Source: DASZTV01 sp036267875
GTDB lineage: Bacteria > Actinomycetota > Actinomycetes > JAFAQI01
DNA length: 34,808 bases
NCBI GenBank assembly: GCA_036267875.1
Contig: DATAVE010000039.1
Span: forward strand, 1-34,808
Reading direction: 5' to 3'
Of this stretch, positions 1 through 8,450 are shown in pieces; within the stretch, counting starts at the first letter, position 1, and each line of letters begins with the position of its first letter. The position numbers and the translations under genes were made by a program. The notes below the pieces were generated by a model. It ran no database searches and was not told the DNA's origin. It saw nothing but the letters and a program-made list of their open reading frames with translations.

Positions 1-3000
1 GAACGTCACGGCCGCGTTGACCACCTTCGGGTGGCTGAGGACGACCAGCGAGAGCCGGACGACACCGCCGCCAAGCACCGTCTGGTGGACCTTGAGGGTC
101 GGGTGCTCGACGCCGCTTCCGCAGTTGACCGTGCAGCCGCCGCAGTTGACCGTGCAACCGCCGCTTGACCCGAAGGTGACGGTCGCGTGCGCCGGGTTGC
201 CCGTCGCCGGAGCGTTGGCACTGGTGTCGAGCAGCGTGATCGTGTCACTGCCTGCGCTACCGCGATCCGTGTAGCTGACGTTGGCCGCGCCGCCGGTGGT
301 CGTCGTGACGATGCCGGAGGCCGCGTTACGACCACTCACCGAGTAGTCGATGACCTGACCGACAACGCCCACACCGAACTGGTCGAGCACCTTGGCCACG
401 ACGTTGACCGCGCCACCATTCGCAACCTGCTGGCTCGCCGGAGTGGCGGTGACGTAGGTCGGCTTCGGCGCCTGGAAGGTCGCCGATGCCTGGCGGGGGC
501 CGAGGCCACCGGTCTGCGGGTTGCCGACCACGGCCTGCACGGTGATCTTGTCGCCCGCAGCCGGGTTGGTCTCCGAGACCACGAACACCGCGTTGCCGCT
601 GCTGTTGGTGTTGACGTTGCCGGGAGTCGAGGTGACCGTCGCCGGACCACTGACGACCGAGAACTGCACCGGGATGTTCGCCAGCGCAGCGCCGGCCGGA
701 CCCGCCACGTGAGCAGCAAAGATCACGGACTGCGAGCCGCCGCCACCGGTCGTGACCGTGCAGCTGGGCACCAGCGCGTTGGCGTCGGTGACCAGCTCGT
801 CCGGGCAGTTCAGCGTGAGCGTGCTGCCAGCAGGCGGAGCCGCCCCGACAAACACCTTCGCGGTGGTCTGCGGGTCGTTGGCGGTAGGCGCCGTCTCCGT
901 CGCCGCCTGGGGGGCGAAGAAGGTGACGACGTCGGTTCCGATCAGCGTCAACCCAGCGTTGATCGTGCACGTGGTCGTGCCGAACTGGCTGGTCGCCGGG
1001 CAGGTAGCCGCGGTGCTCGTCGCGTCCGGGCCGCCAGCGGCGACCACGTACTTGACGTTGATACCCGGCAGCGGAGTCCCGTTGGCGTTCACAGCGGTGA
1101 CCACGAACGGCGCTGAGCCGCCGTTGACCACCGACTGTGAGGCCGGCGTGACAGACAGCGCCTTGACGTTGCTCTGACCGCCGGCGACGACCGCGAAGGT
1201 CTGCGTACCTGTCGTCAGGTTGCCGGTCGTGGCGACGACCGCGACGCCACCGAGGTGGGTCGAGCTCAGGCCGAAGATCACACGACCCGGGGTCGAGGCG
1301 GTCTGACCGGTCGTGCTCGTGAACTGGAGGCTCTCCACGTAGTCCGCCGGGTCGAGCAGCCCAAGAATCGGGTCGCCACCCGAGGCGGTCTCGGTGTGCG
1401 AGACGCCACTCACAGCCGATGCGCCGGTCGGGGTGCACAACGACAGCGCCTCAGACGGCGGCGTGGCGCCGATGCCGAGGAGGCCACCGGTCGCCTGACC
1501 GAGGTCCTGTTCCACGGTGACCTGCACCGGGAAGCCGACGGCAGCCGGGTTGACGTCGACCGCATACGCGATGCATCCACCGCTCGCGACCTCGGAAGTG
1601 TGCTGGCCCGGGATGAGCAGCGGCGTCAATGTGATCGCGGTAGCCGTGACGAAGGTCGCCTTCACCGTCGCGGACGGCTTGGGCACCTCGGAGCTGGCCG
1701 CGTCGGTGATCGCGATGGTGTCAGTGCCCGAACCGTTGGTGTTCGGGATCTTGCAGGTCCAGTCGGTCGTCCCGCCGTTGAGCGGGGCGCAGTTGCCGCC
1801 GATGCCCATGTCCGGACCGGCGGTGACACCCCAGGTGAGCTGCGGGGTCTCGCCTGCCGGCGCGGTGACGTGAGCGGCGACGGTTGCGGTGCCGCCGGTG
1901 ACGACGCTCTGCGTAACCGGCGTGGCCGTGACGCTGGCGCCGAAGTTCACATCGAAGTTCACATACGGCTCGAACTGCTGTCCATTGCCCTGGTCGAACT
2001 TCTGGTTGTTGTTGGCGTCGTCGAAGATCTGCAGGTGATCGATCCCGCCACCGTGGGTGTTGGTGATCGTGCAGGTCCATGCCGTGCCTGACCCCTGGCA
2101 CAACGTGACGTTGGGGTTCGGGTCGACGCTGCCGGCCAAGGTGTTGTAGTCGACGCTCGTCGTCTGGCCCGCGGGTACGCCCGCGAGCGTCACGTTGAGC
2201 GTCGCGGTGGTACCTGGCAGGTGGGCGCCCGCGTTCGGGTCACTGACCGAGACAGTCTCGAAGCTGAAGGTCGTCGTGGTCTGCGGCTCGGTCGCCGCGG
2301 CCGTGCTGTCGCCATTGAGGTCGTCGTAGATCTTGACGACAGGGCTGTCGACGCGTCCATTGCTCGTGACTGCACACAGCCACTGCTGAGTGCCCGCGGT
2401 GACAGCGCCGCCCGCGATGCAGGGCGGGTTCGGGATGCTGTCGTTCGCGCCGCTGACGAGCGTCTCCTTGAGCACGACGGTGTGGCCCGTCGGGATGCCC
2501 GTGACTGTGACGTCGATGGCGTCCTGCGACGTCGTGCTGCGCGAGACGTTCGGGGTGGCGGTGATCTTCTCGAAGTTGAGGGTGAAGCTCGCAGCAGCAG
2601 GCTCGCTCGCGTCGTGGATTCCACCGGTGCCGCTCGGGTTGTCATCGTCGAAGATCGTGACGACATCCGAACCGGCGCTGCCGTTGTTGGTGTAGGAGCA
2701 GGAGTAGTTCCCGACCCCGGCAACCTGGCTGCAGCTGATCGGCTGGGTGGCGAGACCGGGCGCGTCCGCGCCACCCGGAGCGATGTTGCCCGTGATGCTC
2801 GCGCCCGCTGTGGCGCCGGTGACCAGGACGCTGATCGTTGCCGTCTCGCCCGCGCCGTAGAGGGTCTGGCCGGGCTGGGCTGTCACTGTCTCGAAACTGA
2901 CCGTCGTGGTGGTCGACGTCGTGGGCACGGTGGTATCGGTGATGACGACCGTGTCGGTACCAGGGCCGTCAGCAACGGTGTTGGCAACCGGGCAGGTGAA

Positions 3001-3273
3001 CTGGGTCGAGGTGATCGACGTACAGACCGGAACTGCGGGTCGCGTGTCCGGCCCGTTCGTGACGCCGACGGTGAGGTTCGCGGCCGCCGTCGCGACGCTC
3101 GTCGTCACGTTGATGGTGGCCGTCGTCGCCGCGGTGTAGCGCGGCTGCGCCGGCGACGCGGTGATCGTCGCGGCAGCCGCAGCAGGTGCCGCGAGGGGCA
3201 CTCCGAGACCGATGAGGCCGACCGCTAACGCGCCGACCGAGCTAATCCAACGCACGGAGTGCCTGGTGTGCAT
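1..3273 (-). CDS. Large secreted protein of repeated Ig-like domains (C-terminus cut by window edge)
   Basis: The minus-strand frame is open from an ATG at 3271-3273 to base 1, giving 1091 residues without a stop. A strong GGGAGGAG ribosome site lies just upstream. The N-terminus is a Sec-type signal peptide: Arg/His start, hydrophobic core around residues 12-30, then an Ala-rich cleavage zone. The rest is Thr/Ser/Val-rich beta sequence. Residues ~50-530 are about five units of ~100 residues, each with a strand such as FSFETV or LNFEKI, a Cys pair in some units, and an Asp-rich loop (FDDDNPSG near 208, YDDLNGDS near 317, FDDANNNQKFD near 419). Residues ~690-1050 are invasin/Big-type domains (TPASQSV, LDQFGVGVVG). 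A duplicated GCTVNCG motif follows. It is likely exported and wall-associated, as an adhesin or surface-layer component. No enzyme motif is visible. Domain type is inferred from sequence style; the cell-attachment signal would lie outside the window. Confidence 0.85.
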   Translation of the reverse strand, partial: MHTRHSVRWISSVGALAVGLIGLGVPLAAPAAAAATITASPAQPRYTAATTATINVTTSVATAAANLTVGVTNGPDTRPAVPVCTSITSTQFTCPVANTVADGPGTDTVVITDTTVPTTSTTTTVSFETVTAQPGQTLYGAGETATISVLVTGATAGASITGNIAPGGADAPGLATQPISCSQVAGVGNYSCSYTNNGSAGSDVVTIFDDDNPSGTGGIHDASEPAAASFTLNFEKITATPNVSRSTTSQDAIDVTVTGIPTGHTVVLKETLVSGANDSIPNPPCIAGGAVTAGTQQWLCAVTSNGRVDSPVVKIYDDLNGDSTAAATEPQTTTTFSFETVSVSDPNAGAHLPGTTATLNVTLAGVPAGQTTSVDYNTLAGSVDPNPNVTLCQGSGTAWTCTITNTHGGGIDHLQIFDDANNNQKFDQGNGQQFEPYVNFDVNFGASVTATPVTQSVVTGGTATVAAHVTAPAGETPQLTWGVTAGPDMGIGGNCAPLNGGTTDWTCKIPNTNGSGTDTIAITDAASSEVPKPSATVKATFVTATAITLTPLLIPGQHTSEVASGGCIAYAVDVNPAAVGFPVQVTVEQDLGQATGGLLGIGATPPSEALSLCTPTGASAVSGVSHTETASGGDPILGLLDPADYVESLQFTSTTGQTASTPGRVIFGLSSTHLGGVAVVATTGNLTTGTQTFAVVAGGQSNVKALSVTPASQSVVNGGSAPFVVTAVNANGTPLPGINVKYVVAAGGPDATSTAATCPATSQFGTTTCTINAGLTLIGTDVVTFFAPQAATETAPTANDPQTTAKVFVGAAPPAGSTLTLNCPDELVTDANALVPSCTVTTGGGGSQSVIFAAHVAGPAGAALANIPVQFSVVSGPATVTSTPGNVNTNSSGNAVFVVSETNPAAGDKITVQAVVGNPQTGGLGPRQASATFQAPKPTYVTATPASQQVANGGAVNVVAKVLDQFGVGVVGQVIDYSVSGRNAASGIVTTTTGGAANVSYTDRGSAGSDTITLLDTSANAPATGNPAHATVTFGSSGGCTVNCGGCTVNCGSGVEHPTLKVHQTVLGGGVVRLSLVVLSHPKVVNAAVTF
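119..160 (-). repeat. Tandem 21-bp in-frame repeat (two copies)
   Basis: Units 119-139 and 140-160 match at 20 of 21 bases. Within the large secreted protein they encode GCTVNCG twice in a row. The repeat places four Cys residues in a Gly-rich hinge between the last full invasin-like domain and the C-terminal domain. Confidence 0.8.
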
Positions 3274-3388
3274 GTGTCGTGCTCCTCCCGAACTGCCCAC
3301 AACAGTGTCCCGCTACGTTGAACGCCGAAGGCGCGTGCCGGTAGTCGCCCCACGTCGGGGCAATACCGGTCAACACGGACATCATACG

Positions 3389-3402
3389 GGGGTACCTACC
3401 CC
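3389..3402 (-). promoter_or_regulatory. Candidate promoter/operator upstream of the large secreted protein
   Basis: The 160-base gap 3274-3433 holds an inverted repeat, GGGGTA-CC-TACCCC, at 3389-3402. Read on the minus strand it is followed directly by CCGTATGATG, which contains a good -10-like hexamer (TATGAT, about 3382-3387). The palindrome would then fill the -35/-10 spacer, a placement typical of MerR-family operators. The -35 itself is poor. A second short inverted repeat (GCCCC-acgtc-GGGGC) lies closer to the gene. This is inference from sequence only. Confidence 0.3.
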
Positions 3403-3433
3403 ATCGTCTGGCAGGTCAGGTGTCCGTTTCGCA

Positions 3434-4825
3434 CTATTTTTCCGCGACAACCAGGCGCATCAAGCCACCCGGCTCACGGCTTTCCCGGCGCCCGTCACGA
3501 CTGACGTCGTCCCACGCTCGCACCAGATCGACTCCCCGCCGCTGCGCCGGATAGCCGAACAGTGCCACTCCCTTGCGGTTGGTCCGAACCGTACCTGCCG
3601 CGATGTCGGCGCCGGAAACCCGGAAGTGAACGAGCTGTCCGGGCACTACCGAGCCATCAGAGCCCTTCACGATCGCCGCTACCAGCTCGGTGGCTCCTAC
3701 CCGAGCTCCTGGATCCGCCTCGAGCGTGAGACTCACGGCGTGGATCGGCTTCGTCACGGTGTAGGAGGCGGTCGCCGAGCACGAGCCGGTCATCCCGCAG
3801 AGTGCGAGGGACGTCGCGATCGTCGCGGTGACCGAGCCGGGGCCGCGGTCGCTGACGGCTGTCGCCACCGCAAGCGGCGCCCGGCCGTCGGGCCCGGTCG
3901 TCACCGTCCCGGATGCCGGCAAATCCAGCGCTCCTACCCCCGTGAGCTCAACGCGGAGTGGCACTGCCGCCACGGGGTTCCCGTAGGCATCGACAACCAA
4001 GGTGGCGAGCCGCAGCCGCATTCCGGCGTGGACGGCCGCGCGCTCGGGCGTGAGCAAGGTCCGCGCTGCATCCTGTGGAGTCGGCGGGGCGTAGGTGAGC
4101 GTCGCTTCGCCACTCAGGTAGTCCACGGTCGTCAGAATCTGCTGGACGCCAGGCGCGGTCGAGGTGACCAGCGCAAAGGCAATACCGGCGCGATCCGTCA
4201 GTGCCTGGTAGGTCGCGCCGACCTCAGGATCGCCATCACCGGCGGGACCGACGGCGCCGACCGATACGGCGAACGTCACCACCCGGCCGGCGAGTGGCTC
4301 GCCGATGGCATTGCTGATCCGGGCACAGACGGCCGTGTCGCGGGCAATCGGGATCTCAACGATCGGCGGCGACCTGTCGCCGCACGAGGCGTCACCGACG
4401 CCGAACCCGCTCGCGTCAAGCGTGACGGCGGCTGCGTATGCAGGGCCGTCGAGATAGTCCACGGTGGCCGTGGCGGACTCGTCCTGCGCTGCGTCGATGA
4501 GCGCAATCGTGTCGCTCATCCTGCTCGACGAGGTGCCGTGGTCGCGGTAGCTGAGCGTTGCAGTGCCGTCGTTGCCGGTCGTCACGCTGCCGTGCACACC
4601 GTCGTTTCGTCCGACGACGACGTATGAGACCTGCTCTCCCGCGGCCGCTCCGGCGACCTGGACGGTGAGCGCGACCACGGAGCCCTTCGCTGCGGACTGA
4701 GCGTCAGGCGAGGCGACCAGACCGACGGTGCCGTCCCGACCAGCGCCACGCGAGGCCGCACCAGCCGACTCAGGCGAGACGATCGTCGTGGCGATGAGTG
4801 CAATGGTGGCGATTCCACGACGCAC
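3434..4825 (-). CDS. Secreted Ig-like (invasin/Big-type) domain protein
   Basis: 463 residues from a GTG at 4823-4825, preceded by CGAGGAG at good spacing. Residues 1-24 form a signal peptide (MRRG, hydrophobic stretch, Ala-Gly-Ala end). The mature part holds several invasin-type beta domains. The first (about 45-125) has GRNDGVHGSVTT and SDTIALID motifs. Later ones carry the usual D-x-GNPV signature (VVDAYGNPVAAVPL near 290) and TTGPDGRA. There are few Cys, no sortase signal and no C-terminal anchor, so the protein is probably released or held non-covalently. It lies 160 bases upstream of, and in the same direction as, the larger secreted protein, with which it shares a recognisable module. 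The function is unknown; a structural or adhesive role at the cell surface is inferred. Confidence 0.85.
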   Translation of the reverse strand: MRRGIATIALIATTIVSPESAGAASRGAGRDGTVGLVASPDAQSAAKGSVVALTVQVAGAAAGEQVSYVVVGRNDGVHGSVTTGNDGTATLSYRDHGTSSSRMSDTIALIDAAQDESATATVDYLDGPAYAAAVTLDASGFGVGDASCGDRSPPIVEIPIARDTAVCARISNAIGEPLAGRVVTFAVSVGAVGPAGDGDPEVGATYQALTDRAGIAFALVTSTAPGVQQILTTVDYLSGEATLTYAPPTPQDAARTLLTPERAAVHAGMRLRLATLVVDAYGNPVAAVPLRVELTGVGALDLPASGTVTTGPDGRAPLAVATAVSDRGPGSVTATIATSLALCGMTGSCSATASYTVTKPIHAVSLTLEADPGARVGATELVAAIVKGSDGSVVPGQLVHFRVSGADIAAGTVRTNRKGVALFGYPAQRRGVDLVRAWDDVSRDGRRESREPGGLMRLVVAEK

Positions 4826-4936
4826 TGGAGCTCCTCGGACGAGCGGGCAAAGGAGCGGTGAACCTAACCGTGAGCTGCGCGCCGGTGATCGGCGCCGTCC
4901 ACAGGGTGGGGCTCGAGCGCCATTAGGCTCCGCAGG

Positions 4937-5365
4937 ATGGGAGTTCGTCGCGGTTCGCGCACAACGATCGCCTCGGCCGCCGCCGGGATGTGTCTGCTCG
5001 CGGGCGCGGTCGCCTGCTCGGGCTCGTCGAGTTCAGGCGGCGGCTCAGGCGGCGGTTCCGGCATCCCGACGCCCACCGGACCCCCACCCACCAGCCTCCA
5101 CGGCCACACCAACGGCGGGCCGGACGGCGTGATCACTGCCCCCGCGTCGAACCCACCCAGCAGTGGCGTGCCCGGCGGCTCGGAGGTCTTCCCGAAGGTC
5201 GACCCTAAGCTGTACAGGCAGATCGTCGCCCACGTCCTCGCGATGCCCGGGGTCGCGCATTGCGCGTACTACCCACAGCTCATGGAGCTTCAGGTCTACT
5301 ACGACGCAGACGCGTCGAGCTCCGACCGTGACGCGGTCTACAGCTACATCACCAAGCTGACCTAG
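4937..5365 (+). CDS. Small putative lipoprotein with an FtsX-ectodomain-like C-terminus
   Basis: 142 residues from ATG 4937. The N-terminus has Arg residues, a hydrophobic stretch, and GAVAC ending at Cys27, a passable though not ideal lipobox. A Ser/Gly linker (about 27-42) and a Pro/Thr/Gly-rich spacer follow. The compact C-terminal domain (about 85-142) has the pattern PKLYRQIVAHVLAMPGV, then a strand, then VYYDADASSSDRDAVYSYI and a helix. This alpha-beta pattern resembles the extracellular domain of FtsX-type proteins or a small ferredoxin-like fold. The resemblance is by eye and uncertain. The gene is monocistronic, divergent from the 4825 gene and convergent with the 8338 gene. No catalytic residues are evident. 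Confidence 0.75.
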   Translation: MGVRRGSRTTIASAAAGMCLLAGAVACSGSSSSGGGSGGGSGIPTPTGPPPTSLHGHTNGGPDGVITAPASNPPSSGVPGGSEVFPKVDPKLYRQIVAHVLAMPGVAHCAYYPQLMELQVYYDADASSSDRDAVYSYITKLT

Positions 5366-5434
5366 AACCCCCAAGCAGACAGCCGCGGTCGCCGCGCCTG
5401 TCTGCAGTGCCAGAAAACCTTGCTGTCCCAGAAG

Positions 5435-5476
5435 CCCCAGTGGGGGGCGGCCCTTTCGGGCCGCCCCCCACTGGGG
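5435..5476. terminator. Perfect 19-bp hairpin, probably a bidirectional terminator
   Basis: Arms 5435-5453 and 5458-5476 pair perfectly around a TTTC loop. The very GC-rich stem sits between the convergent genes ending at 5365 (+) and 5495 (-), so it can end transcription from both sides. On the + strand TATTTC follows; the minus side lacks a clear U-run. Confidence 0.85.
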
Positions 5477-5494
5477 TATTTCAGATAGTGCTTG

Positions 5495-8338
5495 TTACTT
5501 GACCCGGTGCGACGTTGCCACCGCGTACTCCGACTGGTACTGCGTGCCGAGGTTGATCACCTTGGCGGAAACCCGCCAGGTGGCACCCTCGCGCAGACCG
5601 GAGAACGTCAGCGCTGCGTTGCCCTTCGGGCCGGTGTGCGTCTGGCCAACCAGGTGCTTGATGCCGTTCTTGAGACGGTAGATGTTCACCGTACGAGCGG
5701 CACCCAGAGCCGGGTGAGTCGAGACGTGCACCGTGATGTGGTGCTTGTGGAACGACGTGATGTTCACCGTCGGGCGCTCAACCGTGCGGGTGACACCAGC
5801 ACCGGTGAAGGTGATGGCCTGGCTCTTCTCTGCGAGCTGCGTACCGCCCGGACCAGTCACCACCATCGACACCGTGGAGACACCCGGAGCGTTACAGCTG
5901 AACGTGTAGCCAACGACACCCGAGGTGTTGGTCACGAGAATCGCGGCAGCGCCACCGTTCGCAGTTCCCTGCGACGGAACACAGCTGGCCTCGTTCTGGC
6001 CACTGCGAACCGCGGTGATGATGCCCACGCCGCCGGCAGTACCGGACGTCGTACCCGTGCCGGTTCGTCCCACAACCGGGTTGTTGAACTGGTCCAGCTC
6101 CGTCGCCGTCACCGTGACAGCGGTGGAGGTCGGGACCTTGGTGGCACTCGAGCTCAGAGTGAAGCTCACAGCGCCGTTCTGGTTGTAGAAGTTCAGCGTG
6201 AGCGTGTCGGTCGCGGCAGTAGCCGTACCAGCCGTGTAGGTCCACACGCCGGCGATGTTCTGCGTGAACGTCGTCGTCGGTGCAGCCCACGACAGCACAT
6301 CGGTCTGAGTGCCATCGTTCACGCCCGGGATGCCGTTGTCGTAGCCGTCGTTGAACGGGCCACCACAGTTCTGCGAGCGGTCCTCAGCCTGGTAACGCGT
6401 CTGGGAACCGAGCGCCGTGCCAACCGGGAGGTTGAGGTAAGAGCCCTCGACCGCCGTGTCGGTCTCGGTGTAGCTGCCGTCAGCGTTGGCCGTGCAGGTC
6501 TCGCTAGCCGGCTTGAAGGCACCGGTGCAAGCATCGGTCGCCGAAGAGCCACCACACTGCACGACCGAGCCAACGCCGGACTTGGTCAGCTTGACGTTGG
6601 CCGTGCCGTTCTGGTAGCTCACCAGGTTCTTGAACTGGTCAAGGACCTGCGGTGAGTACACGACGCGGTCGGTGTCCGGCACGTTGCTGGTGCCGGTGTC
6701 ACTGATCTTCTGCGTGGGCCCGAAGTTGTTCTCCGTGTTGATGGAGTCCGAGTTCGGTGCAGCCAAGCCGTCGATCAGCTTGTACGACGCGGTCAGACCG
6801 TTGAGCGGCTGCTCCTGCGTCGTCCACTCGACATCGAGCGGGCACTGCGCGTAGTCCTGAGTCGGCGTACCACCCGGCTGGAACACGCTCGCGCCTGCGA
6901 TGGTGCCGCACGCCTGGCCAGTCGGACGCTCTGCGGCGGTGAGCGCCAACGTGGTCAGCCACGTCGACCCGATGGAGCCAGTGGTCACCTTGGAGACCAC
7001 GAGGCCGTTGTTGTCGAACAGCGTGTCCCGGCCGATGCTGATGGAGACGACGAAGTCGCCGTTCAGGTTGGTGGTGACAGTCTTCGTCTGACCAGAGTTC
7101 GTCAGGTTTCCGACCTGGCCACCCGCCGCAGCAGGGGTCGTGAACGAGCAGTTGCCGTAGACGTTGAACGGCATGGTGGTCGGGTCATCGTTCTGAGCAC
7201 CCGACTCGCAGTTCGGCGTGAAGAAGCCGTGGTCGATTGCCAGCGGCACCTGGATGCCGGTGAGCGTCTCACCGGTGCAGGTCGCCTTGCCAGCGGCCGG
7301 CGTGCAGCTGCCGGTCACGTGGTAGGTGTTCTGGATCACGTCGCCGGGCTCTGCCAGCGGGCTGTTCGCGATCTGGGCGTCCGGCTTGATCAGGATGGAC
7401 TGTTCCAGGTCCATACGGGCCGGAGCGATCGAACCCGGAGTGATGTCGAGCGCTTCCCGGCGGCCCGCCGTGGCAAACCCGGCAATGACAGTGCCGATGC
7501 GTGGGTACGGGAACGCCTGGGCGGCCTGGATCGCCGTCGTGATGATGACCGAGCCGTTGTGGGCCGGGGCGGACGCGTTGCTCGTGTCGCCGGGGTTGTT
7601 GTCCACGACGTTGATGATGCAGTCACCCGTCGAGTTGGTCGTGCACTCGAACGACGTCGGCGTCAACGCCGGGGCGCCGACGATGAACGCGTCGCCGCTC
7701 GGGCTGGTGATCGTGACGTCCAGCACGCGGCCGGCCTGGTCGGACGTGCCGACGTGGCCGGTTCCGTAGTGGACGGTGATCGGGATCTGCGTGCCCACCT
7801 GGCCCTGCGTCCGGCAGTTGGTGTTAGCCGGCGTGGGCGGGTTGGCAGCGATGTCGTAGTCGGTCTGCGGGCAGCCCGGGAAGGTCAGGTTGTTGAAGTT
7901 GACCGATCCGGTACCGGTGTTGCTGCCGGAGTCAGACGCAGCGATGCCCGCCGACTCAGCAGCGGTGTCGTACACGTTGACCGAATCGCCAGCCGGCACC
8001 GTGACGCTCTGACCAGAGCCGGTCCAGCCCTCGCCACCAGTCGGGGCCGGGATGTACGCCGAGCCGCTCACCTGGAAGTTGACGGTTCCGGTAGCAGCGC
8101 CACCGAAACTCACGGTCTCGACGAAGTTGCCGCCCGGGTCGTTAGCGGGCGAAGCTGAGGTCCTCACAGCCTGCGACACGGTGTTCGCACCGTCGCCGGT
8201 GCCAATGGAACTGACGACGGTAAAAGTAATGGTGCCAGCGGCACTCGCTGTACCGATGGCGAAGGGCGCACTCAGGGCTGTGCCGGCGACTATCGCCAGC
8301 GTGCCCAGGCGCGCCAGCGCCTTGGTCGATCGATTCAT
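5495..8338 (-). CDS. Large secreted beta-domain protein, surface-layer or adhesin-like
   Basis: 947 residues from ATG 8336-8338, with AAAGGA about 8 bases upstream. Residues 1-34 are a clear signal peptide (MNRSTKALARLG, hydrophobic core, ending ASA-A). The mature protein is Thr/Ser/Gly/Asn-rich with scattered Cys pairs and repeated beta modules. Invasin-like signatures include LDQFKNLVSY near 565 and LDQFNNPVVG near 735. The last ~95 residues form a separate Lys/His-rich beta domain beginning ERPTVNITSFHKHH. There is no LPXTG motif and no C-terminal membrane helix, so any surface retention would be non-covalent. The size and composition suit an S-layer-like or adhesive protein; this is inference. 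It is the first gene downstream of the membrane-tethered sigma factor (112-base gap, same strand). Confidence 0.85.
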   Translation of the reverse strand: MNRSTKALARLGTLAIVAGTALSAPFAIGTASAAGTITFTVVSSIGTGDGANTVSQAVRTSASPANDPGGNFVETVSFGGAATGTVNFQVSGSAYIPAPTGGEGWTGSGQSVTVPAGDSVNVYDTAAESAGIAASDSGSNTGTGSVNFNNLTFPGCPQTDYDIAANPPTPANTNCRTQGQVGTQIPITVHYGTGHVGTSDQAGRVLDVTITSPSGDAFIVGAPALTPTSFECTTNSTGDCIINVVDNNPGDTSNASAPAHNGSVIITTAIQAAQAFPYPRIGTVIAGFATAGRREALDITPGSIAPARMDLEQSILIKPDAQIANSPLAEPGDVIQNTYHVTGSCTPAAGKATCTGETLTGIQVPLAIDHGFFTPNCESGAQNDDPTTMPFNVYGNCSFTTPAAAGGQVGNLTNSGQTKTVTTNLNGDFVVSISIGRDTLFDNNGLVVSKVTTGSIGSTWLTTLALTAAERPTGQACGTIAGASVFQPGGTPTQDYAQCPLDVEWTTQEQPLNGLTASYKLIDGLAAPNSDSINTENNFGPTQKISDTGTSNVPDTDRVVYSPQVLDQFKNLVSYQNGTANVKLTKSGVGSVVQCGGSSATDACTGAFKPASETCTANADGSYTETDTAVEGSYLNLPVGTALGSQTRYQAEDRSQNCGGPFNDGYDNGIPGVNDGTQTDVLSWAAPTTTFTQNIAGVWTYTAGTATAATDTLTLNFYNQNGAVSFTLSSSATKVPTSTAVTVTATELDQFNNPVVGRTGTGTTSGTAGGVGIITAVRSGQNEASCVPSQGTANGGAAAILVTNTSGVVGYTFSCNAPGVSTVSMVVTGPGGTQLAEKSQAITFTGAGVTRTVERPTVNITSFHKHHITVHVSTHPALGAARTVNIYRLKNGIKHLVGQTHTGPKGNAALTFSGLREGATWRVSAKVINLGTQYQSEYAVATSHRVK

Positions 8339-8394
8339 CGGGGTCCTTTCGTGACCTCGTTCGGCGGAGTCCGGCCCGCCCTATGGACTCGGAG

Positions 8395-8413
8395 CGGGAG
8401 CTCGACGCTCCCG
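8395..8413 (-). terminator. Short hairpin between the sigma-factor and surface-protein genes
   Basis: A 7-bp stem with a 5-base loop (GGGAGC-TCGAC-GCTCCC core) lies in the 112-base gap. It has no U-run, so it could be a weak terminator, an attenuator or an mRNA stabiliser. It suggests the downstream gene may have its own promoter or a processed leader. Confidence 0.35.
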
Positions 8414-8450
8414 ATCACGTTCTTACGTATTGCTCCCAGCTCGTCAGGAC

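Noticed and set aside
119..160. CRISPR-like repeat
   Set aside because: Only two adjacent copies without spacers, in frame inside a coding region.
187..1438. Long + and - open frames overlapping the large secreted protein
   Set aside because: They lie antisense or out of frame to a continuous 1091-codon frame that has signal peptide, ribosome site and domain repeats; Arg-rich composition is typical of GC-bias shadows.
4862..4880. Possible iron box (TTAGGTT) upstream of the 4825 gene
   Set aside because: Only one half matches the 19-bp IdeR consensus; the other half is absent.
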